From a bacterium (GTDB lineage: Bacteria > Desulfobacterota > GWC2-55-46), in assembly GCA_027310325.1 (NCBI GenBank), contig DAIDBB010000357.1:1-21477 (forward strand): a DNA stretch of 21,477 nt, given 5' to 3'. A model generated the notes under the pieces. It did no database searches. It was not told the DNA's origin and saw only the letters and a list, made by a program, of their open reading frames with translations. Positions 1-7,305 of the stretch are shown here, piece by piece (position 1 is the stretch's first letter; every line of letters begins with the position of its first letter). A program made the position numbers and the translations under genes.

Positions 1-263
1 ATTCAGCTCATTGCTGGTAAGCGCCGGACATCGGCTTTTTCTTTGCTTATTTTCTTTTTCTTGCGAACGCGCGGCGGCTATGTCGCGTATCTTTTGATTA
101 ATTCAGCTCATTGCTGGTAAGCGCCGGACATCGGCTTTTTCTTTGCTTATTTTCTTTTTCTTGCGAACGCGCGGCGGCTATGTCGCGTATCTTTTGATTA
201 ATTCAGCTCATTGCTGGTAAGCGCCGGACATCAGCTTTTTCTTTGCTTACTTTCTTTTTCTTG
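1..263. repeat. 100-bp direct tandem repeat, about 2.6 copies
   Basis: Copies begin at 1, 101 and 201. Copies 1 and 2 are identical over 100 bases. The third runs to about 263 and differs at 233 (g to a) and 250 (t to c), then leaves the repeat by folding into a hairpin. Each unit has a pyrimidine-rich stretch followed by a GC-rich part (about 63-90). There are no spacers and no open reading frame spanning the units, so it is a head-to-tail duplication. Since copy 1 starts at the window's first base, more copies may lie to the left. Function unknown. Confidence 0.95.
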
Positions 264-280
264 AAAAAGAAAGTAAGTAA
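243..280. repeat. long hairpin at end of tandem repeat
   Basis: Bases 246-260 are the exact reverse complement of 263-277 (15 bp, two-base gap), and the arms extend outward through a G-T pair to 243 and 280. One arm is almost all pyrimidine and the other all purine plus T. Only the third tandem copy contains the second arm; copies 1 and 2 carry the first arm alone. It could be a mobile palindromic repeat or a terminator for leftward transcription. There is no clear T tract after it in the rightward direction. Confidence 0.8.
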
Positions 281-284
281 GGAC

Positions 285-313
285 TTGACAAAAGCGTCTG
301 TCTGACTTTTAAT
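285..313 (+). promoter_or_regulatory. sigma70-type promoter for gdh
   Basis: A perfect TTGACA at 285-290 and TTTAAT at 308-313 (5 of 6 to consensus) are separated by 17 bases. Transcription should start near 320, giving a leader of about 145 nt before the glutamate dehydrogenase start codon. The leader holds runs of T at 391-398 and a small ccct/aggg inverted repeat near 426-441. I recognise no riboswitch in it. Confidence 0.65.
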
Positions 314-465
314 TTCTGGGTCTTCACACATGGAAATGGCCTCGGCAAAAGGTGGGGCTCAATAAAAATCTCCCGGTAGAAGCTCATCGTTTTTTTTGAA
401 AAATTCCTGCCCTTGCCCTGGACGCCCTTTCTCAGCGAGGGTAATAAACGAGCAGAGGTATAAAG

Positions 466-1716
466 ATGCCCAATGGAGCCAGTTTTTTTCAGGACGTCCT
501 CTTAAGCTTGGAAAAGGCCAATGTTCACCTGAAGCTTCCTCCAGCGATATACGAAAGGCTACGGACGCCGAGAAGGTCGCTCACTGTATCGGTCCCGATC
601 CAGATGGACGACGGGAGCGTCCGGTTCTTCACCGGTTACCGCGTCCAGTACGATTTCGCAAGGGGGCCGGCCAAGGGCGGGGTCCGTTATCATCCAGCCG
701 TAAGCCTGGATGAGATAACCGCCCTTGCCGCCCTAATGACCTGGAAGTGCGCCGTTGTCGACATCCCGTTCGGCGGGGCCAAGGGCGGGGTGGCCTGCGA
801 CCCCACCAGGATGAGCCGGAGCGAAAAGCAGAGGCTTACGAGGAGGTATACGTACGAGATAGGGGTCATCATAGGGCCTGAATCCGACATCCCGGCGCCG
901 GACGTCTACACCGATGAACAGACGATGGCCTGGATGATGGACACCTATTCTATGATGAAGGGCTATTCCGTCCCTTCCATAGTAACGGGAAAGCCGGTCT
1001 GCATAGGCGGGTCCCTCGGAAGGACCAGGGCGACCTCTGAGGGGCTCGTCATAACCACGCTCGAAGCGCTCAAGCACCTGGGCCTAAAGCTGCCTGACCT
1101 CCGGGTGACCGTACTGGGGTTCGGAAAGGTCGGATACCACGCGGCCAAGATACTCTACGACATGGGTGCGAAGATTATAGGGCTTGGCGATTCCAGGGGG
1201 GCCATCTACGACGCGAGGGGGCTTAACGTTGACGCGGCTACGGACCACAAGAAAAAGTCCGGTGAGCTGAAGGGGTTCAAAAACGCCGAGAGCATGACCA
1301 TAGACGAGCTCCTTACGATTGAATCGGACGTCCTGGTCCCGGCGGCGCTCGAGGGCCAGATAAACCGGAACAACGTAAACGGCATAAAGACCAAGATAAT
1401 CGCCGAGGGCGCGAATAACCCCGTGACGAACGAGGCCGACGAGGTCTTGAAGGACAAGGGGATTTTCATGCTTCCCGGCGTGCTCGCTAACGCCGGCGGT
1501 GTCGTCGTCTCCTACTTCGAGTGGGTCCAGGACCTCCAGAGATATTTCTGGAACGAGACCGAGATAAACGACAGACTCCGTACGATCATGTCGAGGTCCT
1601 TTAAAGAGGTCCTTGCGATAGCCTCCGAAAAAAAGATAGACATGAGGACCGCGGCCATGGTTTTAGGCGTCAAGCGTGTCTCCGAGGCCGTCATGGTCCG
1701 CGGCCTTTACCCGTAG
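466..1716 (+). CDS. gdhA: Glu/Leu/Phe/Val-type glutamate dehydrogenase
   Basis: NAD(P)-dependent oxidative deamination of glutamate to 2-oxoglutarate and ammonium, or the reverse, in the cytoplasm. The 416 residues fit the hexameric bacterial/archaeal family. Visible motifs are GPAKGG with K70, TWK with K94, PFGGAKGG with the catalytic lysine K106, the PAPDV aspartate near 146, and the Rossmann loop GFGKVG at 218-223 followed by GDSRG. The cofactor preference cannot be settled from this. The ATG at 466 follows AGAGG at 454-458 with 7-nt spacing. It is a single gene with its own promoter, separated from dnaA by 180 bp that contain DnaA boxes. A leucine/phenylalanine dehydrogenase is less likely given the length and the full set of GDH lysines. 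Confidence 0.93.
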   Translation: MPNGASFFQDVLLSLEKANVHLKLPPAIYERLRTPRRSLTVSVPIQMDDGSVRFFTGYRVQYDFARGPAKGGVRYHPAVSLDEITALAALMTWKCAVVDIPFGGAKGGVACDPTRMSRSEKQRLTRRYTYEIGVIIGPESDIPAPDVYTDEQTMAWMMDTYSMMKGYSVPSIVTGKPVCIGGSLGRTRATSEGLVITTLEALKHLGLKLPDLRVTVLGFGKVGYHAAKILYDMGAKIIGLGDSRGAIYDARGLNVDAATDHKKKSGELKGFKNAESMTIDELLTIESDVLVPAALEGQINRNNVNGIKTKIIAEGANNPVTNEADEVLKDKGIFMLPGVLANAGGVVVSYFEWVQDLQRYFWNETEINDRLRTIMSRSFKEVLAIASEKKIDMRTAAMVLGVKRVSEAVMVRGLYP

Positions 1717-1767
1717 CCCGGTTTGGAATGGATACAGGGAAATAAGCGTACCAGTTTGTCCCGCCGA

Positions 1768-1866
1768 AATTAAAATTAAAAACATTGAAAATTGGGTTTT
1801 ACTCTGATAGGCTATCCTAACCTGGATATCGCAGTTATCAACATCTGTGAATAAACCTGTGGATAT
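1768..1866. promoter_or_regulatory. putative oriC module: AT-rich tract plus three DnaA boxes upstream of dnaA
   Basis: An A/T-rich stretch at 1768-1802 is followed by three 9-mers: TTATCAACA at 1835-1843 on the plus strand, TTATTCACA at 1846-1854 on the minus strand, and ATATCCACA at 1858-1866 on the minus strand. Against the consensus TTATCCACA, or its common variant TTATTCACA, they show one, zero and one mismatch. They start 11 and 12 bp apart, roughly one helical turn. Known DnaA biology makes such a cluster either part of oriC or an autoregulatory site for dnaA. The AT tract could be the unwinding element. Confidence 0.75.
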
Positions 1867-1896
1867 TTTTCACCGGACCCGCTACCCTTTTTTCTT

Positions 1897-3237
1897 ATGG
1901 ACTCTGAAATAATCTGGAAGAACTGTCTTAACGGCGTAGAGGAGCACGTAAGCCCCCAGCATTTCGCGACGTGGTTCAGGCCCATAAAGGTCCTGGGCGG
2001 AAGCGACGAGGCGCTTGAGCTCGAGGTGCCGAACCGCTTTTTCCTTGAATGGATAAAAGAGCATTACCTCATGCTCTTGCAGGAAGTAATAAGAAAGATA
2101 ACGAAGAAGGACGTAAAGCTCCTCTGGAAGGTAAGCGACGAGACGCCGGTCGCGCCCAAAAAGGGTGCTGCTAAGGAGGGCTCCGGCGCGAAAGGGGCCC
2201 AGAAGTCCACAGGCACTAGCCTCAGCTCCCGCTACACCTTTGACAACTTCGTCGTCGGCAAGGCCAACGAATTCGCCCATGCGGCGTGTTTTGCCGTGGC
2301 GAACCACCCGGCGAGCAAATATAACCCGCTTTTCATTTACGGCGGCGTCGGGCTCGGAAAAACGCACCTCCTTCAGGCCATAGGCCACAGTGTCCTTCAG
2401 AACAACTCCTCGGCGAATGTATGCTACTACTCTTCCGAGAGGTTCATGAACGACTTCATAAATTACGTAAGCCGACAGAAGATGGCGGAGTTCAGGGGAA
2501 GGTTCAGGAACGTCGACGTCCTTCTCATAGACGACATCCAGTTCTGGGCGGGAAAGGAAAGGACCCAGGAGGAGTTCTTCCATACCTTCAATACGCTTTA
2601 CGAGAACCATAAGCAGATAGTCGTTACGAGCGACAAGTTCCCGAAGGACATCGACGGGCTCGAGGAGAGGCTCAGGAGCCGCTTCGAGTGGGGGTTAGTT
2701 GCCGACATACAGCCGCCGGATACCGAGACAAAGATAGCCATCCTGAAAAAAAAGTCGAAGTTCGAGGGGGTTAAGCTCCCGGACGAGGTCATTCAGTGGC
2801 TTGCAACAGTGAGCGGGTCCAACATACGGGAACTCGAAGGCTTTTTCAACAGGATCATAGCCGTATCGAGCCTCACAAACCAGGAAGTAACGCTTTCCAT
2901 GAGCAAGGAGGCTCTCAAGAACCTCCTTAAAGGCAAAGACGAGAAGATCCTTACCGTCGAGGAGATCCAGAAGGCTGTCTCGACCTTCTACAATATAAAG
3001 TTCTCGGACTTAAGGTCCAAAAGGCGGCACAGGACCGTGGCCTTCCCCCGCCAGATAGCGATGTACCTGGCGCGGGAGTACGGCAAGTTCTCTTTCCCGG
3101 AAATAGGAAACTCCTTTGGCGGCAAGGACCACTCTACCGCCATACACGCTGTCAAAAAGATAGAAAACGCGCTGAAGGAAGACCAGGAACTCAAGCACTC
3201 GGTAAGGTCCATAAAGCAGATCCTGGGCATCAGCTAG
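1897..3237 (+). CDS. dnaA: chromosomal replication initiator DnaA
   Basis: Binds DnaA boxes, oligomerises with ATP, melts the origin and loads the helicase. All four domains are visible in 446 residues: domain I about 1-80 (helicase/DiaA contact), a low-complexity K/G/A linker about 85-108, the AAA+ ATPase with Walker A GGVGLGKT at 149-156 and Walker B VLLIDD at 208-213, and the C-terminal DNA-binding domain with the signature GGKDHSTAIHA at 408-418. The signature has Lys where E. coli has Arg399, a conservative change. No Shine-Dalgarno is visible before the ATG: the preceding bases are a C/T tract. The next in-frame Met would delete domain I, so this start stands. It is followed by 287 bp with more DnaA boxes, then dnaN. 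Confidence 0.98.
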   Translation: MDSEIIWKNCLNGVEEHVSPQHFATWFRPIKVLGGSDEALELEVPNRFFLEWIKEHYLMLLQEVIRKITKKDVKLLWKVSDETPVAPKKGAAKEGSGAKGAQKSTGTSLSSRYTFDNFVVGKANEFAHAACFAVANHPASKYNPLFIYGGVGLGKTHLLQAIGHSVLQNNSSANVCYYSSERFMNDFINYVSRQKMAEFRGRFRNVDVLLIDDIQFWAGKERTQEEFFHTFNTLYENHKQIVVTSDKFPKDIDGLEERLRSRFEWGLVADIQPPDTETKIAILKKKSKFEGVKLPDEVIQWLATVSGSNIRELEGFFNRIIAVSSLTNQEVTLSMSKEALKNLLKGKDEKILTVEEIQKAVSTFYNIKFSDLRSKRRHRTVAFPRQIAMYLAREYGKFSFPEIGNSFGGKDHSTAIHAVKKIENALKEDQELKHSVRSIKQILGIS

Positions 3238-3310
3238 CCGGGCTTTTTGAGTCAACCTTTGGAAACCGTCGAAGACGGATTCGACAAGGTTCCACCGGGC
3301 CGGTAAAGCC

Positions 3311-3408
3311 TGTTGATTACTGTTGATAAAATCTTGGTAACATCGCCGCGCCCGGGCGTTCATCTTTTTTATTGGACGCATGTTGATAAAGGCCTCCTCT
3401 TTTCAACA
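3311..3408. promoter_or_regulatory. second DnaA-box cluster between dnaA and dnaN
   Basis: The dnaA-dnaN gap (3238-3524) holds TTATCAACA twice on the minus strand (3321-3329 and 3381-3389), TAATCAACA at 3311-3319 on the minus strand, and TTTTCAACA at 3400-3408 on the plus strand. The first pair starts 10 bp apart. The 9-mer TTATCAACA is identical to the first box upstream of dnaA, so the same protein plausibly binds both clusters. Two clusters flanking dnaA resemble the bipartite origins known in Bacillus and Helicobacter. A/T-rich DNA at 3486-3512 follows. Confidence 0.65.
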
Positions 3409-3491
3409 GGATCGAAGCGAAGTTTTATCATCCTTTGCGGACGCTTATCGGGTTATAAACATATCTACAGCGCCTACTGCTGGTACTGCTG

Positions 3492-3497
3492 TATAAT
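3492..3497 (+). promoter_or_regulatory. -10 element for dnaN
   Basis: A perfect TATAAT lies about 28 bp before the dnaN start codon. I see no good -35 hexamer at 16-18 bp upstream, so this may need an activator or be a chance match in AT-rich DNA. The predicted leader of about 20 nt contains the dnaN ribosome-binding site. Confidence 0.4.
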
Positions 3498-3524
3498 TAT
3501 ATTTCATTAATAGAGGAGACAAAG

Positions 3525-4610
3525 ATGAAGTTCTCAATCGACAAAGGCACGTTCATAAAGGTGCTCCAGAAGATACAGGGTATTGTGGAAAAGAGAAATA
3601 CCATGCCCATACTTGCCAATGTGCTCCTTGAAGCCGGTGAAAATAAGATAAACGTAATGGCTACAGACCTCGAGGTCTTCATAAAGGACTCTGCGCCGGC
3701 AAACGTTACTGAAGCCGGCTCTGTTACCGTGAACGCCCGTAAGATCTTCGAGATAGTTAAGGAACTTCCCGATGACAAGGTAGACGTTTCCACGAAGGAT
3801 GAAAAGATGACCATTAAGGCCGGAAAGGCCAGGTTCAGCATCGTGGGGCTTCCGCCAAAGGATTTCCCGGTCTTCCCGGCCGTAGATGAGACGAAAGTCG
3901 AGGGCGTTAACGGCGAGATATTAAAAGAGATGATCGATAAGACCGCATTCGCCGTGTCAACCGACGAGACCCGCTATAACATAAACGGGTTTTACCTCGA
4001 AAAAGACGGTCAGGTTCTGAGGATGGTCGCAACGGACGGCCACAGGCTTGCCCTAATCGAAAAAAGGGACGCGGAGGGCATGGCCCCGGGCCATGTGCTT
4101 CTTCCCAGGAAAGGCGTCATGGAGATGAGAAAGCTCCTCGACGAGGAGGGAAACTTTTTTCTGGGGGTTACGCAGAAAAACGCGGTAATGAAGAATGATA
4201 ACACCCTTATAAGCATAAGGCTTCTTGAAGGGGAATTCCCCGATTACAGGAAAGTCATACCCAAAGACCACGACAAGCTTGTTGTAGCCGATAAAGACGG
4301 ACTCCTTTCGTCCTTAAAGAGGGTATCGATACTTTCCTCTGAAAAGATAAAAGGCGTTAAGTTCAGCTTTTCAGGTAAAAGCCTTGTCGTATCGTCCTCA
4401 AGCCCTGACATAGGGGACGCGACCGAAGAGCTCGACGTCGACTACGGCGGAGAAATTCTTGAAATAGCCTTTAACGCCAGGTATTTCATAGACATGCTTG
4501 AGGCGGTTGGGGAAGATAAGATAAATATCGCGCTAAAGGACTCCCTTAACCCAGGGGTAATAAGGCCTTCCGAGGATTATACCTATATAATCATGCCGAT
4601 GAGGCTTTAA
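3525..4610 (+). CDS. dnaN: DNA polymerase III beta sliding clamp
   Basis: Ring-shaped dimeric clamp that tethers the replicative polymerase and recruits repair and regulatory factors. The 361 residues match the usual 360-370, with the typical clamp start (MKFSIDKGTFIKVL), the IVEKRNTMPILANVLLEA segment around 18-35, the second-domain TDETRYNINGFYLE segment, and the family-typical C-terminus ending YIIMPMRL. The ATG follows GAGGAG at 3513-3518 with 6-nt spacing. recF usually follows dnaN; here the next gene is rpmH after 162 bp, and neither recF nor gyrB is in the window. Confidence 0.98.
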   Translation: MKFSIDKGTFIKVLQKIQGIVEKRNTMPILANVLLEAGENKINVMATDLEVFIKDSAPANVTEAGSVTVNARKIFEIVKELPDDKVDVSTKDEKMTIKAGKARFSIVGLPPKDFPVFPAVDETKVEGVNGEILKEMIDKTAFAVSTDETRYNINGFYLEKDGQVLRMVATDGHRLALIEKRDAEGMAPGHVLLPRKGVMEMRKLLDEEGNFFLGVTQKNAVMKNDNTLISIRLLEGEFPDYRKVIPKDHDKLVVADKDGLLSSLKRVSILSSEKIKGVKFSFSGKSLVVSSSSPDIGDATEELDVDYGGEILEIAFNARYFIDMLEAVGEDKINIALKDSLNPGVIRPSEDYTYIIMPMRL

Positions 4611-4634
4611 AGGTCGCTGAAAAACTCTTTTGGG

Positions 4635-4656
4635 GAAACTTTCTACAGAAAGGTTC
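4635..4656. repeat. extragenic hairpin after dnaN
   Basis: Ten-base arms 4635-4644 and 4647-4656 pair at 9 of 10 positions (one A-G mismatch at 4638/4653) around a 2-nt gap. No T tract follows, so it is not a classic terminator. It closely resembles the perfect palindrome at 17530-17549; both share the arm GAAAGGTTC. Confidence 0.6.
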
Positions 4657-4689
4657 ACCCAAGTTATTCAGCTCTCCTATAAAATTATC

Positions 4690-4721
4690 TTGACATAAAC
4701 CCCGCCCTGTGAATAAATAAT
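4690..4721 (+). promoter_or_regulatory. rpmH promoter overlapped by a DnaA box
   Basis: A perfect TTGACA at 4690-4695 is followed by A/T-rich candidates for the -10, the best being AATAAT at 4716-4721 (5 of 6, 20-bp spacer), with TAAATA at 4714-4719 as an alternative at 18 bp. A perfect minus-strand DnaA box TTATTCACA occupies 4708-4716, between the two hexamers. DnaA bound there should interfere with polymerase, which suggests that ribosomal protein and RNase P expression responds to DnaA. This is inference. Confidence 0.55.
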
Positions 4722-4772
4722 GGATTATTTTTAGACCTAAACCGCCAATTCTTAAAAAGGGACCTTATTGCC

Positions 4773-4925
4773 ATGAAGAGGACTTTTCAGCCGCACAAAA
4801 AAAGAAGACTGAGGACTCACGGCTTTCTTGAAAGGATGTCTACAAGGGGAGGCAGGGCCGTCATCAACAGAAGGCGCGCAAAGGGAAGGAAGCGCCTGAG
4901 CGTTGAGATAAGCACCAGCAAGTAA
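4773..4925 (+). CDS. rpmH: 50S ribosomal protein L34
   Basis: Small, very basic large-subunit protein of 50 residues. The start MKRTFQPHKKRR and the later RRRAKGRKRLS segment are the L34 hallmarks, with a C-terminus (VEISTSK) slightly longer than the common 44-47-residue form. The ATG follows AAGGGA at 4757-4762 with a 10-nt gap. It begins the rpmH-rnpA-yidD-yidC-mnmE run and has its own promoter at 4690-4721. Confidence 0.97.
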   Translation: MKRTFQPHKKRRLRTHGFLERMSTRGGRAVINRRRAKGRKRLSVEISTSK

Positions 4926-4985
4926 GGGCGCGGCAACCTTTTGCCTTCTTTTTTGGCCGCCGGTGAGCGGCCCCGAAAAATACCT

Positions 4986-5342
4986 GTGGGCGAATTCTCT
5001 TTTGCCAAGAGCGAGAGGCTTTTAAGGCCTGAGGAATTTACAGCCGTCCGGAAACTTGGCAAAAAAACACATACTAAAAGCCTGACTATCTTTGTGCTTC
5101 GCAATGAAAAGGGGCTGCGCAGGCTGGGGCTTTCGGTAAGCGCCCGGGTGGGCAACGCTATACGGCGCAACAGGATAAAAAGGCTTTTAAGGGAATTTTT
5201 CAGGCTTAATAAAACGTCCTTCCCTGAATCCTCTGACATCTTAATTTCAGTAAAAAGCGGAACGGAAATATCGAAGGGCTACGAAGAAGTTTCAAAAGAG
5301 CTTAAAAACGTTTTCAACCGTTCCGACAGGCGGCCTTTATGA
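4986..5342 (+). CDS. rnpA: ribonuclease P protein component
   Basis: Protein cofactor of RNase P, which helps the catalytic RNA bind and cleave pre-tRNA 5' leaders. Starting at GTG 4986 gives 118 residues opening with FSFAKSERLLRPEEF, the conserved family N-terminus. The central RNR signature is clear (SARVGNAIRRNRIKRLLREFFR), followed by the ILISVKSG strand. A longer version from TTG 4941 (133 aa) is possible and has AAGGG 12 nt upstream; its extra 15 residues look unconserved, but GTG 4986 lacks a good Shine-Dalgarno, so the start is uncertain. The stop overlaps the yidD start in ATGATGA, indicating translational coupling. Confidence 0.93.
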   Translation: MGEFSFAKSERLLRPEEFTAVRKLGKKTHTKSLTIFVLRNEKGLRRLGLSVSARVGNAIRRNRIKRLLREFFRLNKTSFPESSDILISVKSGTEISKGYEEVSKELKNVFNRSDRRPL

Positions 5343-5605
5343 TGAAACGCCTTCTAACCGGGCTTATTTCCGTCTATAAGATTTTTATTTCACCTGTGCT
5401 GCCGCCTTCGTGCAGGTTTTATCCGAGCTGCTCGGCTTATGCCTCAGGGGCGGTCGAGGCGCACGGGGCGGTCAGAGGGACGGTGCTTGCCGTAAAGAGG
5501 CTTTTAAGGTGCCATCCCTTTAATCCCGGCGGTTACGACCCGGTGCCGCCCGCACATGATGCGCCTGCCGGGCAAGGGCTTGGCGAATTCCATCATCGTA
5601 ACTGA
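5339..5605 (+). CDS. yidD: membrane protein insertion efficiency factor YidD
   Basis: Small membrane-associated protein that aids YidC-dependent insertion. The 88 residues show the family core: an amphipathic N-terminus (LISVYKIFISPVLPP), CRFYPSCSAYA, an AHGAVRG turn, and KRLLRCHPFNPGGYDPVP. The three family cysteines are at 25, 31 and 58. The start could be ATG 5339 (4-nt overlap with rnpA) or 5342. The tail beyond residue 70 is not recognisable as conserved. It is followed by 99 bp before yidC. Confidence 0.95.
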   Translation: MMKRLLTGLISVYKIFISPVLPPSCRFYPSCSAYASGAVEAHGAVRGTVLAVKRLLRCHPFNPGGYDPVPPAHDAPAGQGLGEFHHRN

Positions 5606-5704
5606 CGAAGCAGCTTCGCGGACGGATTCAACTCTGCCCACTGCATAGTCCGGCGGCTTTGAAAGACGCAAAAACGCTTAACGAAAAAAAGGCATCTACA
5701 TATC

Positions 5705-7276
5705 ATGGATAAAAGAGTTATTATCGCCGTTGTAATTTCCGTAATAATCATATTTTTTTACCCGTATTTCCTGAATAAGTACGTAAACCCGCCCAAAGCC
5801 AAGGCGCCTGTAAAGGCGGCCGTGCCCGCTCCTTCCGGCGCGCCCGCCCGTCAGGCCGTCGGCGCGCATCTGCCGGCTGTGCCGGAGGTGTCTAAAGAAG
5901 AACTTACGACCGTTGATACCCCTCTTTTCAGGGCCGTCTTCACGAACATCGGCGGCGCGATAAAGAGCTTTGAGCTTAAGAAATACATGGAGTCGATAGA
6001 AAAGAATTCCCCCACGGTAAACCTCTCGGGTATGGTCTACAGGGGCGCGGCCTTCAAGACCCTTGTCGATACGAACGGGGTAAAAGAAGACGTAATCTTC
6101 AAGCCGTCAGCCTCGAACATCTCCATCGCGGACAATCAGCGCGCAGAGCTTCTTTTCGTTGGTACGACCAGGGAAGGCGTCCGGGTGGAAAAGAAACTCG
6201 TCTTTACCGCCAATAGCTACATAATAAGCGCAGAGACATCTCTCACGAACGGGACGCAGACCGCCTTTAACGGCAAGGCGGATACGTTGCTTACTGGCGG
6301 GTTCGCCGGAAAGGACAAGACCGGCTACCATGTGGGCCCTCTCATCTATACAAAAAACAAGCTCTTTAGACACTCCGTAAAGGAATACCAGCCCTCGGGC
6401 GACGGGACGCTCAGGTGGCTTGGGCTTGAGGACAAGTATTTCCTTTCAGCCGTGGTCCCCGGGGCGCCGGCAAATGGTTTCACCTGGACTTCGAACGTGC
6501 CTTCTGAAAACGAGTCTGACGTAACGCTCGAGTTCCCTTTAAGCCTCGCACCCGGCGCGAAGGCGGCCTTCAGCTGCAATATCTTTTCCGGCCCCAAGGA
6601 GTACGACCTTCTTGTAAAACAGGGCTCCGGCCTGGAAGAGGCGATCCAGTTCGGCGTATTCTCTTTCATTGCAAAACCCTTCCTCGTGGTCCTCAATTTT
6701 TTCGAAAGGTACATCGGCAACTACGGGATAGCCATAATACTCTTGACCGTAATCATAAAGGTCATATTCTATCCTTTAACGAAGCACAGCCTCACCTCCA
6801 TGCGGAAGATGCAGAAGATGCAGCCGCAGATGGCGGCCATTAAGGAGAAGTACAAGAATGACAAGGAGAAGATGAACCGGGAATTGATGGAGCTTTACAA
6901 GAGGCACCAGATAAACCCTGTAAGCGGGTGCCTCCCGATGATACTCCAGATACCCGTATTCATCGCCCTCTACGAGGTCCTTTACGTTTCCATCGACCTG
7001 AGGCACGCCCCGTTTTTCCTCTGGATCAGGGACCTCTCGGACAAGGACCCGTATTACATATCGCCGCTCCTTATGGGCGCCACGATGTTCGTCCAGCAGA
7101 AGATGACGCCGACGAGCGCCGACCCGACCCAGGCCAAGGTGATGCTCATCATGCCCATAATCTTTACCTATATGTTCCTCAAGTTCCCCTCAGGGCTTGT
7201 CGTTTACTGGCTCGTAAATAACCTTCTCCAGATAGCCCAGCAGTACTTCATACAGAGGGCCCCGGCCAAGGCTTAA
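5705..7276 (+). CDS. yidC: membrane protein insertase YidC
   Basis: Inner-membrane insertase for Sec-dependent and Sec-independent proteins. The 523 residues have a first transmembrane helix at about 5-25, an A/P-rich linker, a large periplasmic beta domain to about residue 320, and the conserved 60-kDa inner-membrane-protein core with the remaining helices. This is the didermic architecture, unlike the short monoderm form. K352 occupies the position of the groove arginine (E. coli R366 in the VRGIMYPL segment; here IIKVIFYPL), a conservative change. The ATG has a moderate AAAAAAAGG site 12 nt upstream. jag/khpB, which often follows, is missing: mnmE starts 29 nt downstream. Confidence 0.97.
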   Translation: MDKRVIIAVVISVIIIFFYPYFLNKYVNPPKAKAPVKAAVPAPSGAPARQAVGAHLPAVPEVSKEELTTVDTPLFRAVFTNIGGAIKSFELKKYMESIEKNSPTVNLSGMVYRGAAFKTLVDTNGVKEDVIFKPSASNISIADNQRAELLFVGTTREGVRVEKKLVFTANSYIISAETSLTNGTQTAFNGKADTLLTGGFAGKDKTGYHVGPLIYTKNKLFRHSVKEYQPSGDGTLRWLGLEDKYFLSAVVPGAPANGFTWTSNVPSENESDVTLEFPLSLAPGAKAAFSCNIFSGPKEYDLLVKQGSGLEEAIQFGVFSFIAKPFLVVLNFFERYIGNYGIAIILLTVIIKVIFYPLTKHSLTSMRKMQKMQPQMAAIKEKYKNDKEKMNRELMELYKRHQINPVSGCLPMILQIPVFIALYEVLYVSIDLRHAPFFLWIRDLSDKDPYYISPLLMGATMFVQQKMTPTSADPTQAKVMLIMPIIFTYMFLKFPSGLVVYWLVNNLLQIAQQYFIQRAPAKA

Positions 7277-7305
7277 GACCCCATTAAGGCGTACCCGGTT
7301 TATGT

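Noticed and set aside
1..263. CRISPR array
   Set aside because: The units are 100 bp, contiguous and identical across their whole length; there are no short repeats with variable spacers and no cas genes.
314..465. riboswitch in the gdh leader
   Set aside because: No conserved aptamer core (for example of the glutamine or glycine classes) could be recognised by eye.
396..713. 105-codon plus-strand frame overlapping the start of gdh
   Set aside because: It is an alternative frame of the glutamate dehydrogenase gene, with a low-complexity R/G/P-rich translation and no supported start.
1882..2610. 242-codon minus-strand frame opposite dnaA
   Set aside because: It lies fully antisense to the highly conserved DnaA AAA+ domain, and its translation resembles no recognisable family; it is a by-product of dnaA codon bias.
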